From assembly GCA_963596435.1 (NCBI GenBank), contig CAVBMG010000103.1:1-11300 (forward strand): 11,300 nucleotides of DNA. The letters run 5' to 3'. Both the position numbers and the translations under genes were made by a program. Origin of the DNA: COE1 sp963596435. Lineage in GTDB: Bacteria; Bacillota; Clostridia; Lachnospirales; Lachnospiraceae. This document shows positions 5,567-11,300 of the stretch, piece after piece. The first letter of the stretch is position 1; every line of letters begins with the position of its first letter. The notes under the pieces were generated by a model. The model did not search any database and was not told where the DNA came from. It worked only from the letters and a program-made list of their open reading frames with translations.

Positions 5567-8299
5567 TTATTTTGCTTCGTACCAGTCACTGCCTGTATGC
5601 AGATCTATCTCCAGCTCCACAGCCAGATGACAGGCATTCTTCATTTCTTCTGACAAGATACGTCGTACTTCCTCTGTTTCATTTTCCCTGGTCTCAATCA
5701 GAAGTTCATCGTGTATCTGAAGAATCAGCTTAGACTGTAGACCAGCAGCTTTCAAAGCGTCATACACATGCAGCATGGCAATCTTAATAATATCCGCAGC
5801 CGTACCCTGAATCGGTGAGTTCATTGCTACTCTTTCTCCAAAGGAACGAGTCATGAAATTAGATGATTTTAACTCAGGAACAGGTCTGCGTCTGCCAAAC
5901 ATGGACTCACAATAGCCTTTTTCCTTAGCATCTGATACCAGCTTGTCCAGAAATACCTTGATACCGGGATATGTCTTGAAATATTCATCAATATAACCCT
6001 TGGCTTCCTTGGTGGATATGCTGAGATCCTGGCTCAGTCCAAACGAACTGATACCATATACAATACCAAAATTGACAGCCTTTGCATTGCGTCTCTGAAG
6101 GTCTGTTACTTCTTCAAAAGGCGTATGGAATACCTTAGATGCTGTAATACGGTGAATATCTTCATCCATCTTATAAGCTTCAATGAGCTGTTCATCTCCT
6201 GACATATGCGCCAGGACTCTTAACTCTATCTGGGAATAATCGGCATCCATAAAGATGCATCCCTGATCCGGTACAAATACCTTACGGATTCTTCTTCCCA
6301 GTTCCATTCGCATGGGAATGTTCTGCAGATTGGGTTCTGTGGAACTCAGTCTTCCCGTTGCTGTAATTGTTTGATTAAAATTTGTATGAATGCGGCTGTC
6401 CTGCTTGATATAAGCAGCCAATCCATCCGCATAGGTGGATTTCAGTTTGGTAAGACCTCGGTATTCCTGTACATCTTTTATAATAGGATATTCTGGTGCC
6501 AGCTTATCCAATACATCCGCTGCTGTAGAATAACCGGTCTTGGTCTTCTTGCCACCTGGAATCTGCATCTTCTCGAACAGAACTTCTCCTAACTGCTTGG
6601 GCGAATTAATATTAAATTCGCCACCCGCCTGTTCATGAATGGACTTCTCCAGTTCTGTGATTCTGCCATTTAGGGCTTCACCATACAGGCGCAATTCTTC
6701 CGGCTTTACCAGAATTCCTTCCTTTTCCATCGAATAAAGCACATAAGAAAGCGGCATCTCCAGCTCACGGAAAAGTTTATTCATGCCGTTCTCTTTTAGA
6801 GCCTGTTCCAGCAGTGGCTGTACCTGTCGTAATACTGCGGTCTCCTTGGCATAATATTCCAGGCATTCCTTCTTCTGATCACGATATACTGTAGTCAGAT
6901 CAGCTTTACCAAATAATTCGCTCCAGTCAGCCAGAGTCACTCCCAGATATTCATTGGCTATATCTACGATTTCATAATCACTTTTGAGTGGATTCAGTAA
7001 ATATGCTGCTATCTTGCAGTCATACAGGTTTGCCGTTAAATCTTCCGCTGACAGGGTCGCATCCTGATCTGATGTAACGATATCTGCATAATCCGCCTTT
7101 CCATCAAAACATGCAGAAATGACATTTGTGTCATAAACAACATGACGTAATCCATTTAGAATCTCTTCTTTGGAAAGCTCTGCATTTTCTTCCAGGGCAT
7201 ATACTTTGTCCTCTGCAAAAGACAGCATACATACAAAGATGCCTTTCTCTTCTTCAAACTGAAGGAACAGCTGACCAGACGCACCAGAGCCGAGACTTCC
7301 TGCTTCCTGATCCCCTGTCTGTATCAATCTCCAGGATGCTATGTTGCTTTCGCCACATGCAGCAAATACATCCTGTGCCTGTTCCCTGGTCTGAACTTCT
7401 ACGATTTCATAGGAAAGCTCCTGTTTCACGGGTGCGGCATCAAATCTGTTCAACAGATTCTTAAAGGAAAGCTGCTTAAACATCTGATATGCTTCCGGCG
7501 TATACAGATTGCCAAGTGTTGCCTTATCATAATCAAAATCAATCTCTGCGTCTATCTTAATCGTAGCCAGTGTCTTGCTCAGATCAGCCAGATCTTTATT
7601 GGCAATCAGACTCTCTCGGATGCTCTTTTTACTGATTTCTTCCACATGCTCATAGATGTTGTCCAGAGAGCCATAGGTTGTCATCAGCTCAGTTGCCGTC
7701 TTCTCACCGACCTTGGGAACTCCGGGAATATTATCCGCAGTATCTCCCATCAGCGCCTTTAATTCAATGAACTGTAAAGGAGTCACATGATATGCTGCTT
7801 CAACATCTTTGGCATAATAATCTTCTATCTCGGTCTTACCACCCTTGGTCTTGGGAATACGTATCTTGATATGATCCGTAGCAATCTGTAACAAATCACG
7901 ATCACCGGACACAAGTGCTACCTCTATTCCTTCTGCTTCTGAGCGTTTCGCGATAGTACCCAGAATATCGTCCGCCTCCAAACCGGCTTTCTCCACAATA
8001 AGGACACCCATTGCCTCAAGAACCTGTTTCATCACAGGAACCTGCTGCCTCAACTCCTCAGGCATAGGCTTACGAGTGCCCTTATATTCCTTGTACATCT
8101 CATGACGGAATGTCGGCGCATGGACGTCAAAAGCCACAGTCAGATAGTCCGGCTTTTCTTCTTCCAATATTTTAAAAAGTATATTCAGGAATCCATAAAT
8201 AGCATTGGTATGGAGTCCTTTGGCATTGGTCAAATCAGGCACTCCGTAAAATGCCCTGTTCAACATACTGTGTCCATCTATTAAAACAATCTTACTCAT
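5567..8299 (-). CDS. polA: DNA polymerase I, proofreading site degenerate
   Basis: This 910-residue Pol I fills gaps and removes RNA primers during lagging-strand synthesis and repair. Residues 1-290 are the 5'-3' exonuclease, with D8 in LIDGHS, GLEADD, SGDRDLLQ and GDTADNIPG as metal-binding blocks. The middle domain (about 300-500) has the 3'-5' exonuclease fold but lacks its catalytic acids: no DxE at the Exo I position, VYDTNVIS at Exo II, and YAKET where YxxxD is expected (around 482-487). The polymerase has motif A DYSQIELR (from D687), motif B with R736, K740, F744 and Y748 (matching E. coli R754, K758, F762, Y766), and motif C HDE at 863-865. The start is set at 8299, not at upstream ATGs (8335, 8317), because the family begins near MSKIVLIDG and because the ATG at 8317 overlaps the GAGGA ribosome site. 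It heads the polA-coaE-ftsA-like-walJ-like cluster. Confidence 0.97.
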   Translation of the reverse strand: MSKIVLIDGHSMLNRAFYGVPDLTNAKGLHTNAIYGFLNILFKILEEEKPDYLTVAFDVHAPTFRHEMYKEYKGTRKPMPEELRQQVPVMKQVLEAMGVLIVEKAGLEADDILGTIAKRSEAEGIEVALVSGDRDLLQIATDHIKIRIPKTKGGKTEIEDYYAKDVEAAYHVTPLQFIELKALMGDTADNIPGVPKVGEKTATELMTTYGSLDNIYEHVEEISKKSIRESLIANKDLADLSKTLATIKIDAEIDFDYDKATLGNLYTPEAYQMFKQLSFKNLLNRFDAAPVKQELSYEIVEVQTREQAQDVFAACGESNIASWRLIQTGDQEAGSLGSGASGQLFLQFEEEKGIFVCMLSFAEDKVYALEENAELSKEEILNGLRHVVYDTNVISACFDGKADYADIVTSDQDATLSAEDLTANLYDCKIAAYLLNPLKSDYEIVDIANEYLGVTLADWSELFGKADLTTVYRDQKKECLEYYAKETAVLRQVQPLLEQALKENGMNKLFRELEMPLSYVLYSMEKEGILVKPEELRLYGEALNGRITELEKSIHEQAGGEFNINSPKQLGEVLFEKMQIPGGKKTKTGYSTAADVLDKLAPEYPIIKDVQEYRGLTKLKSTYADGLAAYIKQDSRIHTNFNQTITATGRLSSTEPNLQNIPMRMELGRRIRKVFVPDQGCIFMDADYSQIELRVLAHMSGDEQLIEAYKMDEDIHRITASKVFHTPFEEVTDLQRRNAKAVNFGIVYGISSFGLSQDLSISTKEAKGYIDEYFKTYPGIKVFLDKLVSDAKEKGYCESMFGRRRPVPELKSSNFMTRSFGERVAMNSPIQGTAADIIKIAMLHVYDALKAAGLQSKLILQIHDELLIETRENETEEVRRILSEEMKNACHLAVELEIDLHTGSDWYEAK

Positions 8300-8310
8300 G
8301 TACTGTATCG

Positions 8311-8315
8311 TCCTC
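8311..8315 (-). promoter_or_regulatory. Ribosome-binding site deciding the polA start
   Basis: GAGGA on the minus strand lies 11 bases before the ATG at 8299, slightly longer than ideal. An upstream in-frame ATG at 8317-8315 overlaps it and so cannot use it. This, with the conserved family N-terminus, supports the shorter polA product. Confidence 0.55.
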
Positions 8316-8364
8316 ATTTCCAGCCAGATATGCAACTAATTATGTTATCTGCCCATTTAATACT

Positions 8365-8393
8365 ATCATACACTATATTCTGCTTTTTTAAAA
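8365..8393 (-). promoter_or_regulatory. Possible promoter of the polA cluster
   Basis: The best -10 box in the AT-rich gap upstream of polA is TATGAT (minus strand, 8370-8365), five of six to consensus. The matching -35 position (8393-8388) reads TTTTAA and is poor. A-tracts upstream (8399-8430) could act as an UP element. Transcription would begin near 8358, giving a leader of about 60 bases. The surrounding AT-richness makes this tentative. Confidence 0.3.
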
Positions 8394-8439
8394 GTTAATT
8401 TAAAACTATTTTTTTATGTTAATTTTTTCAAAATAAAGC

Positions 8440-8468
8440 TTGCATTCATTTTCAAGTTATGGTAATAT
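8440..8468 (+). promoter_or_regulatory. Promoter of the tRNA-Leu gene, extended -10 type
   Basis: TTGCAT (8440-8445) and TAATAT (8463-8468) are separated by exactly 17 bases, and TGG directly before the -10 box provides an extended -10 TGn element. The predicted start near 8475 leaves a leader of about 14 bases before the mature tRNA. A-tracts upstream fit a strong stable-RNA promoter. Confidence 0.65.
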
Positions 8469-8488
8469 AAATTTCGTCGTCAAGAGAC

Positions 8489-8571
8489 GCCGGTGTGGCG
8501 GAATGGCAGACGCAGCAGACTCAAAATCTGCCGGGGGCAACCTCGTGCCGGTTCAAGTCCGGCCACCGGCA
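8489..8571 (+). tRNA. tRNA-Leu (anticodon CAA, reads UUG)
   Basis: The 83-base sequence folds as a class II tRNA. The acceptor stem GCCGGTG (8489-8495) pairs fully with CACCGGC (8564-8570), and the discriminator is A8571. The anticodon stem GCAGA/TCTGC (8515-8519, 8527-8531) encloses loop CTCAAAA with anticodon CAA at 8522-8524. A long variable arm of 15 bases (8532-8546) and a perfect T stem GCCGG/CCGGC with loop TTCAAGT complete it. The long variable arm and the A discriminator are hallmarks of tRNA-Leu. The 3' CCA is not encoded, so it must be added by tRNA nucleotidyltransferase. This is the only plus-strand gene in the window and it stands alone, not in a tRNA cluster. Confidence 0.97.
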
Positions 8572-8572
8572 T

Positions 8573-8602
8573 AAAAGCACTGATTTATTCAGTGCTTTTT
8601 TG
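8573..8602 (+). terminator. Rho-independent terminator of tRNA-Leu
   Basis: AAAAGCACTGA (8573-8583) pairs perfectly with TCAGTGCTTTT (8589-8599) around a five-base loop, and the T-run continues to 8601. It starts one base after the mature tRNA end, so it ends the single-gene tRNA transcript and must be trimmed off during 3' maturation. Confidence 0.93.
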
Positions 8603-8619
8603 TTATCTGTAAATGAAGA

Positions 8620-8655
8620 AAAGCGGTTCAGAATTATGGCTTTCTGAATCGCTTT
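8620..8655. terminator. Second hairpin between converging tRNA-Leu and nudC, probable nudC terminator
   Basis: Bases 8620-8633 and 8642-8655 form a 14-bp inverted repeat with an eight-base loop. One position (8626 with 8649) is not a Watson-Crick pair: it is G-U in a plus-strand transcript but C-A in a minus-strand one. The plus-strand stem is followed by CCTTTTT; the minus-strand stem by a broken T-run (TTTTCTTCATTT, counting the three stem T). It lies 14 bases past the nudC stop codon, so it most likely ends nudC, but it could also back up the tRNA terminator. A bidirectional role is plausible. Confidence 0.7.
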
Positions 8656-8668
8656 CCTTTTTAAATAT

Positions 8669-9532
8669 TCACTCTGATATTCCTTCTTTAAAGCGCATGA
8701 TCATTTCATTTGTCAGACTGATTCCATCAAATTCTGTTGGAATATCTTCACGCCGCATCCACTCTGCAACAGACAATTCGTGTGCGTCCATGGTAATCAC
8801 ATCTTCCCCATCCAGTTCACAATAAAAACCCATCAGAATCGTATCTGTAAAAGACCATGGCTGGCTCTTATAATATCGGATATTCTTCACATGAATCCCG
8901 ACTTCTTCCATGACTTCCCTGCGTACAGTGTCTTCTATCGTTTCACCTATCTCCGTGAATCCGGCAATCAGTGCATATTTCTTATAATCCCTGCCGGCAT
9001 ATTTCGTCATCAGTATCTTGTCTCCGTTCGTAACTGCTACAATTACCGCAGGAGATATCTTAGGGTAATGCATCGCTCCACACTTGGGACATTTCATCAT
9101 ACGTTCTACCTTATCGTGTTCCAGTCTGGTTCCACATCTGCCGCAGAACTGTGTACTTTCATACCAGTTTGCCAGTTGGCATGCCGTGATTCCTGCAAAT
9201 GCCTTATCCTCTGGTTTCATGGTGCGGAAAACATTCTGTTGGCGATATTCATACTTCTCCATAAGCTGTGATGTCAGCATCTGTGAATTTCCAAGAAAAT
9301 ATCTTTCTGTTATCCCCTGATTCTCTATGCTGAATAAATAACGGCAGGCATCAGGAGAAATATCTCCACCTGATGCCTCCATTACCTCTCCGTATGTGAT
9401 GTATCGAATCGTCTGTTCGCTGTCTCTGTTCATCAGGACACTGCGCCCCTGTGCGAACATAATATAATCATCCTGTTCCGGAGTGAGATTCTGATATTCA
9501 TTATGATAAATTCCGTGAATGTCCTGTATCAT
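8669..9532 (-). CDS. nudC: NAD+ diphosphatase (NudC-type NUDIX hydrolase)
   Basis: This family cleaves NADH or NAD+ to nicotinamide mononucleotide and AMP, and can remove NAD caps from RNA 5' ends. The 287-residue protein has the expected order: a variable N-terminal domain (1-125), a zinc ribbon with C130, C133, C148 and C151, and a NUDIX domain. The NUDIX box runs G191 to I213 (G-x5-E-x7-REV-x-EE-x-G-I) with all catalytic glutamates present. The NudC marker after the box is SQPWSFTDT at 223-231, close to the usual SQPWPFPxS but with altered residues after the W. It has no signal peptide and is cytosolic. The start is supported by AAGGAAG eight bases before the ATG. It appears to be a single-gene unit with its own promoter upstream and a hairpin downstream. 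The family is certain; the preference for NADH over capped RNA cannot be read from sequence. Confidence 0.92.
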   Translation of the reverse strand: MIQDIHGIYHNEYQNLTPEQDDYIMFAQGRSVLMNRDSEQTIRYITYGEVMEASGGDISPDACRYLFSIENQGITERYFLGNSQMLTSQLMEKYEYRQQNVFRTMKPEDKAFAGITACQLANWYESTQFCGRCGTRLEHDKVERMMKCPKCGAMHYPKISPAVIVAVTNGDKILMTKYAGRDYKKYALIAGFTEIGETIEDTVRREVMEEVGIHVKNIRYYKSQPWSFTDTILMGFYCELDGEDVITMDAHELSVAEWMRREDIPTEFDGISLTNEMIMRFKEGISE

Positions 9533-9606
9533 GGATTGTACTTCCTTCTGTATGTGTTTTATTATTTTGAACTGATTACGTCAAATTTTACATCTGATTT
9601 AACTAT

Positions 9607-9615
9607 ATCATAGCA
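9607..9615 (-). promoter_or_regulatory. Candidate extended -10 promoter element for nudC
   Basis: On the minus strand TGC TATGAT (9615-9607) gives a TGn extended -10 with a five-of-six hexamer, about 75 bases upstream of the nudC start. No good -35 box lies 16-18 bases further up, which extended -10 promoters can tolerate. The site sits in the 139-base gap after the GH43 gene, for which I see no clear terminator, so nudC may also receive read-through. Confidence 0.4.
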
Positions 9616-9671
9616 TAACAGCATTTATTTCGCATCATAAGTTCTACGCATTTACCAATGAGAGGTTGCAA

Positions 9672-11282
9672 TTAGACAAAGTGAAAATAAGAAACCCTTA
9701 CTTCGCCTGCTTCTCCACTACCTTCGTGGCAGCAGAACAGACCATTCTTTACACCAACCCATCTGCCAGCCTGGGAAGGATAGGAATAAATATCCTCAAA
9801 ATTCCTGCCATCAAGGCTGTACCCCAGACTGATTGTTTCTGCTGGTATTGGGAAAGTATAAGGTCCATCCTGATTATATTCAGTAGAAGGAATCTTCTTC
9901 ACTGTATTGTTAAAGTAAATCTCCTTTACAGTCAGTGGTAATCGTTTCACCTCTGTGATGATATCCTCAGCAGATGCATTCTCTTTATCAAAATGCTGTT
10001 TACCATGAATTAACTTTATGACATAACTGTCACTTTCTCTGGCAATAACAACTGCTCCATAAGTAACTCCCAGGCTTACCAGTCCAGCCATATCCCCTGA
10101 TTGCATCGCTTCCAGATTCAGTTTTGTCTCTGCACAGAATTCAGGCATGCACCACTTCTGTAATAAAAGATTAGGTTCGTTCGTAATCGTATCTGCATGA
10201 CGCTGTACTGCCTTTAAAACCAATTCCTGTTTTTCGCTATCCAGTTCATACCATCCGTCTTTAGGATTGGCATTCCATTGCCATTGCAAGCCCAATTGTT
10301 CCTTGTCAAAATCATCCTCTGCATCTGGACTTGTAACAGGATAAACAGCTCCTACATCAGGTTTGCGCCAGGTAGTAACGGGCTTGCCGCTCTCTTCTCC
10401 TGGTGCAGCTTCTCCAATGATAGGCCAGTCATTCTCCCAGCGCATAGGCTGTAAATGCACGATTCTGCCCGCAGCATATACATCCTGAAAATGCAGGAAC
10501 CAGTCTTCGCCTGTCTGCGTATCAACCCAGGCTCCCTGGTGAGGTCCATTTACCTCTGTATCCTTCTGCATCATGACATTACGGTATTCATAAGGTCCCC
10601 ATATATTCTTGCTGCGCAGGACTGTCTGCCAGCCCTGCTTCACACCGCCTGCCGGAGCAAAGATGTAATAATAGCCATTTCTCTTGTACATCTTTGGACC
10701 TTCTATTGTCTCCTGATTCTCCACATTTCCATCAAAGATGTGCTTTCCTTCATTTATCATATGTAAGCAGTCTGGTGTGATCTCACACAGGTTCAGAATA
10801 CTCTTGAATCCAATCCTGCTCTTTGCGAAAGCAGAAACCATATACGCCCTGCCATCCTCATCCCAGAAAGGACAGGGATCGATCCAGCCTTTTCCCTTAT
10901 AAAGGCATGTAGGCTCATCCCATTTGCCCCAGGGATCTTTTGTCTTGACTACATAGATTCCCTCATCCGGCATGGGGAAAAAGATGATAAATTCGCCTTC
11001 ATGGTAGCGAATTGCAGGCGCCCATACACCTTTTCCATGAAGAGGTACATCAAACTGGTTGCCCGGTATCGTCTCCAGTGCATAGCTGATGACCTTCCAA
11101 TTCACCAGATCTCTGGAATGCAGTACGGGAAGTCCCGGTGCATTGCAGAAGCTGGATGCTACCATAAAATAATCATCCCCTACTCTGCATGCGTCCGGGT
11201 CAGAGTAATCTGTGTATAAAATCGGGTTCGTATAAGTACCATCGCCATTATCAGCGACCCATGTCCTGTGATCTTGAATCAT
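9672..11282 (-). CDS. Glycoside hydrolase family 43 (beta-xylosidase / alpha-arabinofuranosidase type)
   Basis: This 536-residue enzyme likely removes xylose or arabinose from plant-derived oligosaccharides. Residues 15-310 form the five-bladed GH43 propeller. The inverting triad is visible: general base D28 (SDPDACRVGDDYF), pKa-tuning D135 (WIDPCPFWDEDG) and general acid E194 (TIEGPKMYKRNGYYY). H248 in NGPHQGAW fits the central histidine of the propeller. From about residue 323 a second beta-sandwich begins (DDFDKEQLGLQWQWNANP), matching the C-terminal domain found in many GH43 beta-xylosidases. No signal peptide is present, so it acts in the cytosol on imported sugars. The start is set at 11282 because GGAGG (11295-11291) sits eight bases upstream; the ATG at 11297 overlaps that site and cannot use it. 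Its promoter and any transporter partners lie beyond the right edge. Exact substrate is uncertain. Confidence 0.92.
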   Translation of the reverse strand: MIQDHRTWVADNGDGTYTNPILYTDYSDPDACRVGDDYFMVASSFCNAPGLPVLHSRDLVNWKVISYALETIPGNQFDVPLHGKGVWAPAIRYHEGEFIIFFPMPDEGIYVVKTKDPWGKWDEPTCLYKGKGWIDPCPFWDEDGRAYMVSAFAKSRIGFKSILNLCEITPDCLHMINEGKHIFDGNVENQETIEGPKMYKRNGYYYIFAPAGGVKQGWQTVLRSKNIWGPYEYRNVMMQKDTEVNGPHQGAWVDTQTGEDWFLHFQDVYAAGRIVHLQPMRWENDWPIIGEAAPGEESGKPVTTWRKPDVGAVYPVTSPDAEDDFDKEQLGLQWQWNANPKDGWYELDSEKQELVLKAVQRHADTITNEPNLLLQKWCMPEFCAETKLNLEAMQSGDMAGLVSLGVTYGAVVIARESDSYVIKLIHGKQHFDKENASAEDIITEVKRLPLTVKEIYFNNTVKKIPSTEYNQDGPYTFPIPAETISLGYSLDGRNFEDIYSYPSQAGRWVGVKNGLFCCHEGSGEAGEVRVSYFHFV

Positions 11283-11290
11283 TGCAATTT

Positions 11291-11295
11291 CCTCC
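11291..11295 (-). promoter_or_regulatory. Ribosome-binding site deciding the GH43 start
   Basis: GGAGG on the minus strand lies eight bases before the ATG at 11282, ideal spacing. The in-frame ATG at 11297-11295 overlaps it, so the product starts with MIQDHRT and not five residues earlier. Confidence 0.85.
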
Positions 11296-11300
11296 ATTTT

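Noticed and set aside
8300..8335. Twelve-residue N-terminal extension of Pol I from the ATG at 8335.
   Set aside because: The family begins at the MSKIVLIDG position, the extension is not family-like, and the GAGGA site serves the ATG at 8299.
9555..9585. TTGACG box close to the nudC start as an alternative -35 element.
   Set aside because: The matching -10 would be TAAAAC with transcription starting almost at the ribosome site; the extended -10 further upstream fits better.
9533..9671. Search for a terminator after the GH43 gene.
   Set aside because: No stem longer than about three pairs with a following T-run was found on the minus strand, so none is annotated.
1..11300. CRISPR arrays, insertion sequences, phage or defence genes, and riboswitches.
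   Set aside because: No regularly spaced direct repeats, transposase-like proteins, terminal inverted repeats or recognisable aptamer structures were seen; every gene has a conserved family identity.

Overview
The window looks like ordinary chromosome from a low-to-mid GC Firmicute of the class Clostridia, most likely a gut Lachnospiraceae relative (Blautia, Roseburia or Dorea-like). This is an inference. It rests on strong GGAGG-type ribosome sites, a Bacillus/Clostridium-style DNA polymerase I without proofreading residues, the Firmicute ACT/PFL gene pair, a WalJ/YycJ-type metallo-hydrolase and an intracellular GH43 glycosidase. I see no mobile element, phage gene, CRISPR array or defence system. 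All eight protein genes lie on the minus strand. The only plus-strand gene is a tRNA-Leu.

Read in the direction of transcription (right to left), the window starts with an intracellular GH43 glycosidase (11282-9672). Next comes a zinc-ribbon NUDIX hydrolase of the NudC type (9532-8669) with its own candidate promoter. A plus-strand tRNA-Leu(CAA) at 8489-8571, with a clear promoter and terminator, faces nudC. A second hairpin lies between the two converging genes.

The core is a tight housekeeping cluster: polA (8299-5567), coaE (5532-4936), a 699-residue FtsA-like actin-fold protein (4939-2840) and a WalJ-like metallo-beta-lactamase-fold hydrolase (2806-2009). Gaps are 33-34 bases or less, and coaE and the FtsA-like gene share an ATGA overlap. 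After a 101-base gap that may hold a promoter come an ACT-domain protein (1907-1635) and a PFL/DUF711 family protein (1588-224). The set ends at a perfect 14-bp terminator hairpin (105-143).

The cluster combines DNA repair and replication (Pol I), the last step of coenzyme A synthesis, an actin-like cell-division or envelope factor, and a probable cell-wall-linked nuclease-like hydrolase. The ACT/PFL pair is conserved but has no settled function. The most unusual item is the C-terminal half of the FtsA-like protein. It appears to be built from about three ThiS/ubiquitin-like beta-grasp units with an acidic E/K-rich linker, where classical FtsA has a short membrane-binding helix. I did not find a convincing new multi-gene system. 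Two start codons are revised here from the longest reading frame (polA and the GH43 gene), each supported by its ribosome-binding site.
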